In this document: positions 1-12,519 of the stretch, one piece after another
Layout of the letters: every line of letters starts with the position of its first letter
Position numbering within the stretch: the stretch's first letter is position 1
DNA from: Armigeres subalbatus
Taxonomy: Eukaryota > Arthropoda > Insecta > Diptera > Culicidae
Length of the DNA stretch: 64,000 nt
Assembly: GCF_024139115.2 (NCBI RefSeq)
Contig: NC_085140.1
Span: 297,195,293 to 297,259,292 of the forward strand
Direction of reading: 5' to 3'
The notes under the pieces: model-generated
The model's database searches: none
Seen by the model: the letters and a program-made list of their open reading frames with translations, nothing else
What the model was told of the DNA's origin: nothing
Translations under genes and position numbers: made by a program

Positions 1-780
1 CCAAGAGCAGTGCGCTTAGGCACCTCAACAGAGACCCAATCAGCCACCGAGTCTTCTATGACGGGTCCAGGAGAAAATGAAGCCAACGCGACGAAGCGAA
101 AATGTAAACAGCGAACGAACGAGAAAAAACACTGCGTAACAAAATTGCGCGAGCAAAAAGCACGTCCGTATTGGAATGACCTACTGGTATCTTTTTAGCT
201 AATGGAAAACTTATTCTCCCCGAATTCTGGAAAATTCATTTCTGGGATTCTGAAATTCTGGAAACTCCGTCCACAGCGATTCTTTCTGCAGAAATTCTGG
301 GGATTCAAGACTTCTCCGAGAATTCGGAAGAATTCCCACACTAAGAATTTTGGATTCTTTAATTTTGAAAAATCCCCTCAGAGAAATTCTTTCTTTAGGA
401 ATTCTGGGAAACTCATATTCCAATAATACCTACTCAGAAGCTCTGATCATTAATTTATTCCTTTTAAAAAAATATGGGGAATTCATCCTCAAAGGATTTC
501 AGGAAACTTTGGCTCCTGCAGAATTGTTTTTCTTTAATTCTGTTCAATTTCTCTAGGACTCTAGGAAATTCCTGCTCCATGAATTAGGAAACTGATTTTC
601 CAATAATTCTGGATTTTTCCATCCCAAGGAATCCTGGGAATTTCTTCCTCAGGAGTTCTGAGAACTTTCCCATTCAGGAATTATGGGGAATTACTCTGCC
701 AAAAAATCTAAAGAACTGCAGCACACCCCCGCCCTCCACCCGATATGTTGAAAAAAATATTCTTTAGAAATTCTAGGAAC
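1..780. repeat. Degenerate GAATTC-rich dispersed repeat
   Basis: From about 200 onward the sequence is a run of imperfect short units built around aattctgg, gaaattc and ggaattc, readable on both strands because the core is nearly palindromic. The same texture recurs at 1720-2000, 5040-5400, 8880-9900 and 46740-47000. Short ORFs here lack protein-like composition. I see no gene. It looks like decayed repetitive DNA; the parent family cannot be named from sequence alone. Confidence 0.5.
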
Positions 781-2131
781 ACGTTATACAAGAATTGTGA
801 AATATTCTTACATTAGTATTTTTGGCAGAAGCTCTCTCCAATTTCAACGTAGTGTTCCATTTCTTTGATTTTAATCCATCGCCATCTGCTCTGTTTTGCG
901 ACTTTTCTAAAGTATGAGAGACACCAATTAATACAAAAACTGATTTCTAAGTCCTGTTTTATTCTATTAATGTATTTCTTATGTTTTCTGATTGCTGTAT
1001 TACAAGCATATTATATACATGTTTGTATAAGTATTACATTTAGGGACCATTTTTATCCTTATAGTCATTGAGACATCAGATGTCAGATGACGGTTATTGT
1101 TAAATAAATAAACATTTCTTTTACAGAAATTTCGGTAATTTCGGGGAATTGCCCTTTCACGTAGGGGAACGGTTCGCCACTTAATCTCATAGTTCCTATT
1201 TCCATCCCTTCAAAAACAAAGCAATGGAAAGGAATTTGGTTTGTTTATTATTTTTGTGATTTTTTTCAGCAGTAAGCACGCATGTTGACAAAAAGAAGCG
1301 ACGAATTTAGTGCCGTATTTCTTTGTTTAGCGATGAGTTGGATATATGTACAGTGAGATGGAGATCGGAACATTTCCCCTATTTTGTGGAATAACATCCT
1401 AAATGTAAAACAGAACAGCACATGGGGAGATCGTTGCCTGGATCTTTTTGCCTGTCTTGGCATGGTGGTTTCCATACCGCTAACCAAGTCGTCCACAACC
1501 AGGGCGTTAGGTAAGAAGATTCACGCTTTGATTTTGTGCTGTTCAATGGATGGTCTTCCTTTCACCCTCTATCGTTTCATACTTGTTCGCGCCCTAGCGA
1601 ACGGCTTTCAATCTGATGATTTTCAATTATCTTTCGATTATCTACTCCCTCATAGTTTGAGTAGAAATGACCGATAGAGCAATTTACCCTGCGTGGATCC
1701 TGGCGAATTACGCACCACATCCTAGAAATTCCTAGGAATTTCTCCCTCACGTCCCTTTTTGAAAAATTCCTGTGAAATTTCGGGGGAGGGTGGTTTACAC
1801 CCCAGTTTTTTTTTTAATTCACTCCAAGAATTGCTCATCTACGAGTTTAAGGGATTCCCTTACCCAGATGCTCTGAGGAATTAAAAATACGAGTCGCAGA
1901 ACTTTAGGATGGGAAAATCCTGGAAAAATTCCTTCATAAGTTCCTGTAAATTTCTGTAGGATTGTCCTGCAAGATTTTGCTCATCTATTCTTTTTTGTTC
2001 GCATTACATCTCCCATTTAAAAATTGCCGTATAGCAGCTTGAATGAACAAATTAATGTGTGACGTGCGTAACGTAGAAAATAACTAAAACAATTGACATA
2101 GAAAACTTCTATTTAATGAAAAAAGACCTAC
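781..2131. other. Non-coding stretch; includes a repeat shared with 35555-35710
   Basis: No supported gene. About 1205-1385 holds a segment (pyrimidine tract with ttttttcagcag, then a motif around cagtgagatgg and cggaaca) that recurs in diverged form at about 35555-35710, so it is part of a dispersed repeat. About 1720-2000 is more of the GAATTC-rich degenerate repeat. If the metallophosphoesterase to the right continues leftward, its next exon is not recognisable here. Confidence 0.35.
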
Positions 2132-2683
2132 CTTAGCAGTCGGATGCGTTGGAAAAATCTGCCCAAAACGTTCATAATATTCCTCAAAATGTTGCTCGTT
2201 GGCAGTGGTTCCCTCGTCCATCAAATCACCGAGGAAACATATCACATCGGGCTGTACGTGTTCGACCGCTTTCTCGTAGTACCACGCCAGGAATCGATCC
2301 GAGTCAAAATTGGCTAGCGGCGAGTAGTAGCTCGAATCAAAGCTGTTGCCTAGAATTTGCGGGTCTCCTACCAAAAGTATTCGCAAGCAGTGATCTGCGA
2401 AATCGAAATTTATTACCTTTATTCACCGTATATTTGTGCAACAATATTAGGGATACCTTCTTGACAGCTGATGGTGGACCATTTAAACTTCTGAAGTACG
2501 TAAATAAAAACTTCATTGTACAAAGTAAGTAGAACTATTAAGAGACTGTACACACGCCAAATAGGATGAAGCCTGCAAATCAACCGTATAATATACTTTT
2601 CATAATCGAACATTTTCATAATCCAATTTGCAAACTCACCGCATAAACTTCTTTCTCATTCTGGAAAGTGATACTCTAGCCAT
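2132..2683 (-). CDS. PGAP5/MPPE1-like metallophosphoesterase, 5' coding exons (partial)
   Basis: Three exons read right to left: 2640-2683, 2457-2572 and 2132-2394, with introns 2573-2639 and 2395-2456. Each has GT donors and AG acceptors, and the phases join cleanly into 141 codons. The start at 2683 gives MARVSLSRM, then a single hydrophobic segment (RVYSLLIVLLTLYNEVFIYVL) typical of a type II membrane anchor. The first two phosphoesterase motifs follow, GDPQILG and FLGDLMDEG, which supply metal ligands. The family (PGAP5/MPPE1/Cdc1) acts in the ER/Golgi, and PGAP5 removes an ethanolamine phosphate from the GPI anchor glycan. The exon ends exactly on a codon with donor gtaggt at 2131; the expected GNHD-type motif and C-terminus are not seen, so they probably lie beyond the left edge. 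The family assignment is from recognition of these motifs. Confidence 0.8.
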
Positions 2684-3517
2684 TTTGCTCTTGCGTCCCA
2701 AAAATAGAACAACATACTTTACGCTTGAAGGACCGTCATCAATTCAATCTTATCTTGTTCCACTGACATATCCAGAAAATTGATACAACTTTAAAATTTT
2801 CAAATTCGACTATAGGTACGATATCGACGTCCAATGAGTGTATAAACAAAGGACACAAATTACTTGGATGCAGTCGACCACCAATGTGGAAGAGGCAAAT
2901 GTCAACGAGAGTTTGTTATTGAGCTGATGCAGTGTATGCAGCTGATCCGATCGTAAAGCACCCTGTCCACGAGTACAAACTCATGCGTACTGATACGCAT
3001 GGGATGTAGAACGTAAACGGCACCGTCTTATACATCCACACTAAACCCCGCTCGATGGGTGAGGAGGACTGAACAATAATTGTGGAAAAGGTGTGCTCAG
3101 CAGAATATGCTATGCTAGTTTGGCTTCTGAAAGGGAAATTTAAAATGAACGGTGGAACTAAGTGTTTAGGAATGGTACTGCATCGATTATTTTAGGTATG
3201 AAGCTTTTTATTGAAAAGTTTATATTTATAAATTATTAGATTAAACATTAAATATCAGATGCTATGAATTAAGTTTTGAATTAGGAGGGTCCTAATCTTA
3301 GAAACAAGTATCTGGCCGGCGTCCCTTCAACAATTCAGTAACGAGGCACCTTATAGGTTTACTTTTGGTTCTCATTTACAAGGTTGTTACGAAGATCCTG
3401 AAATATTTTCCGCGCCAAATCTGCACCGACTAAAATCAAATACACGTGAAATATCTTTTTTTTTATCACAATTCACCGAACTTCTTCTTTTTAAGTTTGT
3501 TTTTATAATATTACAAA
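2684..3517. other. Upstream of the phosphoesterase gene; no gene seen
   Basis: AT-rich DNA upstream of the minus-strand phosphoesterase start. The promoter must lie here, but I found no convincing TATA box or initiator. No ORF with protein-like composition, no clear terminal repeats. Confidence 0.3.
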
Positions 3518-3779
3518 TCTTATATATAAAAATGAAATGGTCTGTGTTCGTATCCGCATAACTCGAAAACGGATGGATGGATTTTTTTCATTTCTTCAGC
3601 AGAAACATTCGTTATAGTTTCCGACGGGTTTATATGATATTTCCTAATGCTAAAATTACGAGTAAAGTTGAGCAAATGGTAAAAATCTAAAATTGTGATT
3701 TCTATGCGAACTTTGCATGGGCAGTTCATAACGCTCATTTTCGCCTACTATGCAGGACAACGTCTGCCGGGTCGACTAG
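3518..3779 (+). mobile_element. Non-autonomous Helitron-like element, 262 bp
   Basis: Starts with TC (tcttatatataaaaatgaaa) directly after an A and ends with CTAG directly before a T, the 5'-TC...CTRR-3' ends and A/T target expected for Helitrons, without target duplication. The end reads ctgccgggtcgactag. The same end occurs in reverse orientation at 29151. No coding capacity. I could not confirm the subterminal hairpin. Confidence 0.6.
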
Positions 3780-4074
3780 TTGTATATACGATTTCAAACT
3801 GCAACTTTACATATATTTGTACAAAATTGAAAATAGGACTAAGAAACCCATGATTAGTATTACAACCCTTCTAGACAGATGGCCCTCTTCACCACTAGAA
3901 GTACTGAAGCTAAGTGAACAAGAACTAAACAGCCAAAACTATTTCAATAAGCACCGCTTTTTAGATGAGATAATGGTTTTGGCATGTTTTGTTCCGTTAT
4001 TGTCAGTGAATTTTTTGTTGATCGAATTTGCAAAGAATATTCAGGCCAGATTTGATCATAATTGATTATAGATC

Positions 4075-4268
4075 TTCTTCTTCATTAGCATTCCATAATT
4101 ATTAACTGCGAGATTTTTAAGCCACTTGCATTCGTATATCATGAGGCTAACACGATGATACTTCCATGCCCAGGGAAATCGAGACAATTTCCAATCCGAA
4201 AATTGTCTAGACCGGCACCGGGAATCAAACCCAGCCACCCTCAGCATGGTCTTGCTTTATAGCCGCGC
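4075..4268 (-). repeat. Feilai-type tRNA-derived SINE, 3'-truncated copy
   Basis: On the minus strand a tRNA-like head with B box (gggtttgattcccgg) is followed by the same body as the longer copy at 49918-50167 (ccgtctagaca-like segment, cctgggcat, atcatcgtgttagcc). The copy fades out after ctcgcagttaataat. Feilai is a described Aedes SINE; the name is assigned from recollection of the consensus. Confidence 0.6.
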
Positions 4269-4429
4269 AGAAGGGGCCCTGATTGATTATAGATAAACTT
4301 GGCAAATGATAAAAAATATGCCAAAACCGCAATTTCTTTTGAAATAATAAATTCTGAAGCTTTGTTGTAATTATTGATCACAAGACAAACTTGCGTAGAG
4401 ATTAAGGAATTAAACAATGTAACTCCGTT

Positions 4430-4935
4430 TTGCCATTTGTGTATACTAAGTATATGTAAAGGCTATAGAATCACTCCAAAACCAAACTTCTGATAGAAGG
4501 CTCGGAGACCCATAGTGTTATATACCAATCGACTCAGCTCGACGAATTGAGGTGATGTCTGTATGTGTGTATGTGTGTGTGTACAAAAAAAATGTGAGAC
4601 GCACTTTTTTGTACTTAGCCTTATCCGATTTACTTGCAACAAATTGCATTCGACCCGGAATCCTTCCTAATTTTTCGCTATTGAAAATTGGCCCAATCGG
4701 CCATTGCGTTCCGGAGTTATTAAAAAAAACTTGTTTTTCCCCATTTTTTCCAAGGGTCCCCCCCTTGAAAAAAAAATCAAAACCGAAAAAAAAAATTTGA
4801 ATTGATGGAAATAACTGAATCAATCTCCCTAAAGTGCAATTTTGATCTCTCTTATGTGCTTTTCTTGTTTTTCTAATGTGCTTTCTTGTTTTATAATACA
4901 CGAGAAAGGCACCATCACCGCTAGGCGGATTATTC
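4430..4935. mobile_element. MITE of the cctttctcgt family, copy 1
   Basis: Shares with 6298-6750 the segments gagacccatagtgttatata, cgactcagctcgacgaattg and aggtgatgtctgt, a short TG run, ttgcattcga, and the right end gagaaaggcaccatcaccgc. The left end is eroded. The TG run here is short and interrupted (tatgtgtgtatgtgtgtgtg). ORFs inside are shadows. Confidence 0.6.
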
Positions 4936-5039
4936 TGGTTAAAAACAAAACTTCTGTAAAACAATTATTTGAATTCTTCTCAAGAAACAAATAATACAAA
5001 ATCTAACATAGTTGCTCCAGTTCCGTTGATTTGCCACTT

Positions 5040-5400
5040 AGAATCCTGAGTTTAAAGCGTGAATTCCTCCGGAAATTCTAGAGGAATGTTTTCAAAAATT
5101 TCAGTAGGAATTTCTTCGGAAATTTTGCAGAACAATTTGCGTAAGCTTTGGTCAAAACTACTCCGGAAATCGCTCTGTGGAAAAAATCCCGGTGCAGTTT
5201 TTGGGAACTTTTTACAGAAATTCCAGTGAACAACCGGATAATCTTCATAACATTCTTTTGCAAATTCAAGCCCGCATTCTTGCAATTTTTTTATAGTCAT
5301 TCCGGTGGTCACCGCTCCAAGAAATTCCATGCAAATTCCTCCAATAATTTCTTTATATTTTTTCGGATTTTAAATGCTGCAGAAATCCCCTTTAGGCTGT
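5040..5400. repeat. GAATTC-type degenerate repeat
   Basis: Imperfect units such as ggaaattc, gaattcctcc and aattccat in both orientations, like the left edge of the window. ORFs here are by-products of this composition. Confidence 0.4.
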
Positions 5401-6297
5401 GAAAATTTATTTACATGTAATTTATACAAGCAACCTCATAGGGTAAATGTGGAAAATTCGTTAGGAGGTTTATTCGTTTTCTATTAATAATCCTGTAAAA
5501 TACCATCGGAGTTATCCAAATATATCGCAAAAAAATTCTTCAGAAATAAATTTTGAGAATAATCTTATAATTTTTAAACGACTTCCTGCAGAAGCTCATC
5601 TGCATGAAATCATAAAACATTTTTGTATTTTTAATTGTTGTAGGGTAACGGGATGTAATGTTAGGCCTGGATGCAACGTTGGCTCATCATGCAAATTAAT
5701 CAATTAATCAAATTAATCAAATTCAACAATAATACATCGTTTTGTAGAGAGATATTTATCAAGGCTTCTTTGAAAATGTGTATCAAGCCGACTTGATTTA
5801 TATTACGCAAGATTCATGCACTTCTTCAACTGATAAACGCAATAAACCTGCGTGAAAAATTGCTTTGACTCGGTTTGTTAGCAACCGCTTAAGTAGGCAG
5901 GCAGTGCCAGAGATTTTTCTTTTGTCCTATAAAAGTAGTTTTTGGAATGGATTTACCTATTTTCGCACATTAGATAAACAAATAACAATCCCACTATTTT
6001 AGCATTCGTGTTTAATTCACTATTTTCAAAAGTATAGTGAAACAATTAACCAAAACTTTTTTGAACAACATTAGTTGTCAAAATTCGGCTGACGATTTTC
6101 ACTTGAAGCAGCACATTATAATTGTCTACCTTACGCCTTATACAAACGATTTACAGTGAATAATGCACCAACATTTCATGGGCCGAAAAAGCATCCAACA
6201 CCAGGGCCGAGATTAGGAAAATTGGCGGAACATAAAGTCCAATTCGCACGAAACTTTTGATGGATTAAATAATAGATTTTAAATCATTATTGTTGTT
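5401..6297. other. No gene seen
   Basis: AT-rich intergenic DNA without a convincing ORF, RNA gene or terminal repeat. Confidence 0.3.
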
Positions 6298-6750
<453 letters not shown>

Positions 6751-6960
6751 TTTTGATTACTTAGCGTAATAAACAAAAGTATGAAAGCCGTTTGGTGGCA
6801 TAATTACGGTTAGATCTTCAATATATGAATATTTAAATTGATAAATGTGTTCAACCACAGCATAATAGGCCAAGGTTTGAACCTTTTCCCCTATGAACCC
6901 TTATTCGTTCTAGATGAATGTTATGAAAGCAAACTGACGAAAAAAAACTTTTGACACGGA

Positions 6961-7810
6961 TTGAATGCAAAAGAGAATGAACAAGTCTCTCACTTTTCAT
7001 CTCTGTATACATATACTATTGAAAAATTGAAAGACATCATCGCTTTTAAAAATGATATTATTTTATTCAATACATGGTCTAACAAAAGCCTACTGCAACT
7101 AAATGTGAAAAAATGTTACTCAATTGCTTTCAGTAGAAAAAGAAATAATCAAAATATCGTTATTACTCTAGATAACCACAACATAGAAAAGTGTGATAGA
7201 ATCAGGGATTTAGGAATAATCTTGGACTCAAAACTTACTTTTGTTGACCATTACAGCACTATTATAAATAGAGCTAATCCCGGATACTTGGATTCATTAA
7301 ACGATTTTGTTATAACTTCCGTGATCCATATACAATAAAAATGTTATACATTGCTTATGTCAGGTCAATTTTAGAATATGACAGCATTGTTTGGTCTTAA
7401 TTTTTAAAAAACGTTTTAATCGGATTGAGTCAGTCCAGAAACAATTTTTATTATATTCACTTCGAAACGTAAGTTGGACTAATTTTCCTTTGCCATCATA
7501 CGAAGCTATCCAAACTTTAGATAATAGGCATGAGTTAGTAATGACACTTTTTACAAATAATTTAGTTACACAAAAAATCGATTCCAATGAACTATTAACA
7601 AAAATAAATTTTTACACCCCATCGCGGCAGTTACGTCAACGACAAATATTTTTAACAGATTATCATTGAACAAATTATGCGAAGTATTGTGCCTTGAACT
7701 AAATGATGGCTATATATAATAAACATTGCGATGCTATTGACTTTAGTATGTCCAAATCAAAATTAAAACAGTATTTTTGTAATCGTCGCAAAATTATGTG
7801 ACGAAATCAA
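6961..7810 (+). pseudogene. Jockey-clade non-LTR retrotransposon, C-terminal RT remnant
   Basis: Conceptual translation is a broken LINE ORF2 C-terminus. A post-catalytic RT thumb segment (LLQLNVKKCYSIAFSRKRN, IRDLGIILDSKLTFVDHY) is followed in shifted frames by YVRSILEYDSIVWS. A tail around RQLRQRQIFLTDYH then matches the usual end of Jockey-type ORF2. At least three frame breaks; the catalytic FADD segment and everything upstream are missing, the normal result of 5' truncation. Translation fades around 7800. Confidence 0.7.
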
Positions 7811-8660
7811 ATAAAATCGAGACTTAGAGAACTTAGTAATGAAGTAAGTAAAGCATTATATAACGTTATCGTAGTTATTGGTATTGTTTTTCTGAAAATC
7901 TACAAAATTATATAACAACTAATTTGAGCATGGGTTTAACCCGAAGTCCCAAATCTTTGTTTTCGATCAAAATAATATATTTTTTTTCTTAAATAGAATT
8001 AAGCACATTTTGGACAATCAAAACATTTGATTCGTAATTTAATCGGCTTTACATTTTAAATTTCTAGAACTTTGATTTCCTTTTTCAGTTTTCTATCCAT
8101 TAAATTGAAATCTTGAATCTATTATTAAGAAATTTGAACGTTCCCATTCAATATTGGAATAGTCGAATTTTCAAGAATTTGGAACTTGTTTCTTATTTTT
8201 CGAGAAACGAGTTAAAAAATATCTTAGAGTATATCTTACCATCATAGCCTTATATTATATTAGGTTCATGGAGAGATAATTTTAATTTTTCAAACTGTGA
8301 TAAGTTGTATATTTCGGAAGTAAAACACTAATCATGTTAACAGATGGTTAAGTTTATGTCTAAACATTGATTAGTGATGAAATTTATTTATAATTTAAAA
8401 ATTACTTTAATAAAGAAACTAAAAAAATCTAAACATTGATAAGTGATACTTATTTAACCAAAAACATCATCGGATACAGACTTTTTCCCTAAATGCGCGA
8501 CATGCGATCATTGTCCTATTCCGTTGCAGTTTGGGACAAACGCTTGTTGCGAGTTGAGTTTGTCCCAACATTTATGGCCATTTTTCAATTATTTGTAGAA
8601 TTTTCAAATATAATTCCAAACAACTCTTGAGCATGCATCAAAATATATATTATCAGGGTG
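7811..8660. other. No gene seen
   Basis: AT-rich DNA after the Jockey remnant. Possibly decayed 3' flank; no ORF, RNA gene or paired termini identified. Confidence 0.3.
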
Positions 8661-8858
8661 CACGCAAAAAAAGCGTTCCCGAATTCGTGAACCAGCAAAA
8701 ATACACCGTGATTTAATTCATGGATTCGGGAACAGCAGTCTCGTTTTCTAGAACGTTCCAGAAAACGTGACTGTATTCCCGAATCCGTGACTGTTGTTCC
8801 CGAAAAAATACACCGTGAGCTCGTTAGTTCACGAATTCATTAACGCTTTTTTTGCGTG
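8661..8858. mobile_element. 198-bp MITE with cacgcaaaaaaagcgtt termini
   Basis: Terminal inverted repeats cacgcaaaaaaagcgtt and aacgctttttttgcgtg at the exact ends, with internal inverted segments (cccgaattcgtgaac, gtgaactaacgagctc-like, acgtgactgtattcccg). No coding capacity. Target duplication is not clear. Confidence 0.7.
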
Positions 8859-8879
8859 TGTCGACTCATCTTCAAAATA

Positions 8880-9900
8880 AAAATTCCCTGATTTCACCAG
8901 GTTTTTCCAGGGGTTTCCGTTAAATTTCCAGGATTATGAAAAATCGACGAGACGAGAAATTCTTCAGACATTTTTTCGTAAACACCTTAAGGAATTCCTT
9001 AGCAAATAATTTAATCAGAAATTCTTTGAGATATTCCAAAAAAAAACCAAAATTATTCCGAAGTTTCACTTTTCTACAAACAATTATTTAAGAAAACCTT
9101 TGGTAATGTCTTAAGTAATTCTTCCTGTATTTTTTTTTAGAAATTCCATTGAAAATTTTATTCTTTCGGACAATCCATTCTTCCGGAAATTGCATTTTTT
9201 TCTGATTTTTTTTTCAATTTCCTGTGAGAATTCCTTAAAATATTCTAAAACAAATTTCTAGGAAATTCCGAATATTTCTTTTCAGAAAGAATTCCTGGCT
9301 TTCGGACATTCTTAAATTTCTTCAGTAATTACTTCGGAAATTCCCCCAGAAACAGAAACTCCTTTAATATATGCCTTCAAGATTTTTAGAAGTTCTTTTG
9401 GAAATTCCTTCAAAAATTACATCGCAATTAAATTCGGGAATAATTCCGGAACTTCCTTTACGATTTCCTTAATTTTTTTAAAATATTTCCTGTTTTTCTT
9501 AAGAATTTATTTGGAATTTTTTCAGGAATTCTTTTAAAATTGTTTCAGGAGAAATTGCTTAAGTAAATTCTAAATGAATTTTCTAAAGGAATATCCGATA
9601 CAATTCTCAAAGGAAAATCCGAAAGAGTTAAAAGAATTCCGTAAGGAAATTCTATATAAATGCAAAGGGAAGAAAACTCTGAATGTATTACTGAAGAAAT
9701 ACATGGAGGATTTCATGAATATAAATAATTCATTAATATTTTTTCAAATTATCAAAATATGGATACTATATGGATTTTCGAAGTATTCCTACAAGTATTC
9801 CTATTCCGAAGAAATTTCTAAATACCTCGAGGAACTACTACTTGCAGGAATCAGTTTTTTTTTTTCACATAAATTTTGGCGTGTACATTAAACTTTAAGA
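8880..9900. repeat. GAATTC-type degenerate repeat, 1 kb
   Basis: Dense imperfect units (ggaaattcct, aattccttaa, ttctttcgga) across about 1 kb. The 105-codon ORF at 9574-9891 is made of this repeat (Lys/Glu/Phe/Ser-rich) and is not supported as a gene. Confidence 0.5.
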
Positions 9901-10139
9901 AAATGATTCAATTTGGTGGTGATGACTTCAATTTTTTCCCGCTTTTCCCGTTTTCCCGGTTCGGTGGCCACCTTGAATGTAGCATACCGCGAGAAACTTT
10001 TTTCGCAAGCTCTCATGATTGGCGCTTTGATGTTGCATGAAGAAGAAGAAGCAGAAAGATAATAATTGAAAAAATCTCAACGGGAAAGCATAAGAAGTTT
10101 TCTCAAAAATTCAAAACGCAATTTGAATAAAAATGGTAA

Positions 10140-10304
10140 GGGGCCGTACACTAATTACGTAAGCACTTATGGGGGGAGGGGGGGTTCACCCATTTTCTTA
10201 CGTTCCATATAAATAAAAAATGATTTGTATGAGAAAAAGCTTGCATGGGGGAGGGGGGGTTGAAAAACTCAGAAAAAATGCTTACGTAATTAGTGTACGG
10301 CCCC
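10140..10304. mobile_element. 165-bp PIF/Harbinger-type MITE
   Basis: Perfect terminal inverted repeats (ggggccgtacactaattacg and its complement, extending to gtaagca) flanked by TAA on both sides (10137-10139 and 10305-10307). A 3-bp TAA duplication is the PIF/Harbinger signature. Two internal G-runs (ggggggaggggggg-like) occur. A diverged relative occupies about 49768-49912. Confidence 0.8.
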
Positions 10305-10334
10305 TAACGGTGTTGGTCTTTTCTTCTACTGTAT

Positions 10335-10690
10335 AATATTTATTTATTTATTTATTGTTCATATTTACTTGCTAAGTAAGGTACAACCTTTTTAATTTTA
10401 GCAATCGGAATTCGCTGACAGTTCCAAATTTATGATTTCAATTTACAAAAAAAGTAGAGAACGAGAAAAGCAAAAAATTTACTTAACTAAATCCTTCTAT
10501 TAAAGTGATGTGTACATTGTCTGCGGAACTCAGGTACATTGGTACAAGACTTGATGTCAGGAAGAAGTTGATTCCAATAAACAATACCTTGAACGAAAAA
10601 TGACGCTCTGTAATGTGAAGTTTGATATAACGGAATAACAAAATTATTAACACGCGAGCTTTGAAAAGATTGCAATTTATTGAAAAGAAA
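10335..10690 (-). pseudogene. LINE 3' end: RT C-terminus plus (AAAT)n tail
   Basis: On the minus strand the last ~60 codons of a LINE ORF2 are readable (NNFVIPLYQTSHYRASFFVQ, GIVYWNQLLP, then FRRQCTHHF and stop near 10487). A short 3' UTR and a run of aataaataaataaata at about 10337-10357 follow. This is the standard 3' end of a severely 5'-truncated non-LTR element; the clade (Jockey or CR1/L2) is uncertain. Confidence 0.55.
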
Positions 10691-11487
10691 AAAAAAATAA
10701 TAAACACAATGTTTCTATTCTAAATTTTGTTTTATGATATTGCACTGATAATACACAGTATAAGAAAAGTCCATTTTTAATTAAATTGCTTCTAAATTTT
10801 TTTAGAAGAGTTTTAAAAACTTCTTCGTATGCTTTACCGTGGAGATTTTTTCGATTATCATCTTTCTGCTTCTTCTTCTTCTTCATGCGACATCAAAGCG
10901 CTAATAAAGAATTGATATACGTATACCTCATTATAAATGTCTTTTAAAAAGCTTCGAACGCGGGGAACACTGGATCAGATGATGCATTTCAACTTGTTCT
11001 ACACAGCTGTGCATTCCCCAACATGAAATGAGCGAGAACAAAGTGAGAATCATCACTTCTCTGTGAGGGCTGCCTATGCGATTCTGTTTTTTTCGCACTT
11101 CTATACAAGTTTGATAAATTTGTTATCATGGCTTATTATGATTAAGAACAGTTTTTGCCTTTTTTTAATCGTTGTTCGTTATCTATTGAGAGCGATTTCT
11201 AGAAACTCTGAGTTTTGAAAAATGATATGATATATCATGCTAAGTTGGTCATCGTAAAAGCAATAATCAATAAGAAACTGATAAATATCTCGGAATTACA
11301 AGTAAATTTAATCAAAATAAGTGGTCATGTCCTTCAATAGACATGTTTTGTGTGCATCATGTTTCAAAATAGATTAACAATGATAACAACTGGCGTCCCT
11401 CTCCTCATAACATTTTTTTAAAGAATGCCCAAGTGTGAAATGCATGCCATTCAATAAGGGCTTGGTTGAACATATCCGAAAAATAAT
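10691..11487. other. No gene seen
   Basis: AT-rich DNA between the LINE 3' end and the foldback-like element. No supported feature. Confidence 0.3.
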
Positions 11488-11639
11488 TTAAACACTAGAA
11501 TTCATTCGTTCAGAAAATCGTTGTAACTAAATATTCAAATCGCCTTATCTCAGTCGTTTTTAACCGATTTTCTCATGTTTTTATCAATCTCTTAGCCATC
11601 TCTTCTAGTTTCTGGAAATCACAAAATATTGTATCTAGG

Positions 11640-11872
11640 GGTGTTCGAAGCCGCGGTATCAACCAAATCGTGCCTTCCGAGTATTTTTTTTCATTTGCGT
11701 CTCAAATCCAGGCATACGACATGTTGTCCATACCAAATTGTCCTGGAGTTCTTATCAAATGGTCTACGAATTCAAACATGACTTCCATGAGGTCCCCAGC
11801 CGCTGTATCAACCTCATTATGTTCTTTGAATATTTATCTTTCATTTGCATCTCAAATCCAGGCATGTGAGAT
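11640..11872 (-). repeat. ~152-bp tandem repeat, minus-oriented units
   Basis: One and a half units, with ctcaaatccaggc at 11701 and 11851 and ccgcggtatcaacc-like segments between. The array is interrupted at 11872 by the long-TIR transposon and resumes in the same orientation at 15415. Confidence 0.75.
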
Positions 11873-12519
11873 TAGACTGGCCCAAAATGCATAAAATCCT
11901 GAATTTCAAACCTTGCACCCTTTAATGACAGTTTGGGGGTCCCAGAAGCTCCCCTGAAAATTTCAGCTCATTCGGTTCAGTGGTTGGCGTGCGCAAATGG
12001 CTCAAAGTTCGTACGGGAAAAGTGATCCAAATGTATGGGGAAACGCAACCGTTTCAGTTTTTTGTTTCTAGGTGGCGCTGTAGTCGACGAATTCTTGTTG
12101 TGGACAAAATGTAGAACCTTTTTTATATAAGGAAGTGACTGGTGAAGACCGGATGTAAATCCCTTTGAAATTGGCCAAGTTATAAGCATCCAAAGTCGAG
12201 GGTTTCGAGCGTGTCCCCCAGGGGTGTTTAAAATGAGAGCAACGTACCATCGACCATTGATTGCGGCGGCGATGCAGGCGTATTCGGTGCCGTGCGGAAT
12301 TAAATGCATGATTATCACGCAATCTCGCGAATTTTTATACGATTGGTAAATACTTTCCGTACTCTGTACAGTAGTGTAGCTAGAGAGGGAGGGGGTGAAT
12401 AAGGGGGGCAAGGGGGGATCTTTTTTTTTAGTAGGAAAACACATCCGGAATATTATTCGATGTTTAATCTCGCAATTTTCTGGCGTCGTTTTATCTTCGA
12501 GCTAACACGCTAAAAAAAC

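Noticed and set aside
4552..4964. ORFs of 82 and 148 codons on opposite strands
   Set aside because: Both lie in a MITE copy and share its repeat-derived sequence.
9574..9891. 105-codon ORF
   Set aside because: Made of the degenerate GAATTC-type repeat; no domain, no splice or promoter context.
12068..12444. ORFs of 84 and 155 codons with protein-like stretches, repeated at 14979-15440
   Set aside because: They lie in the ~520-bp inverted repeats of the transposon and appear in both arms; no family features and no conserved frame between arms.
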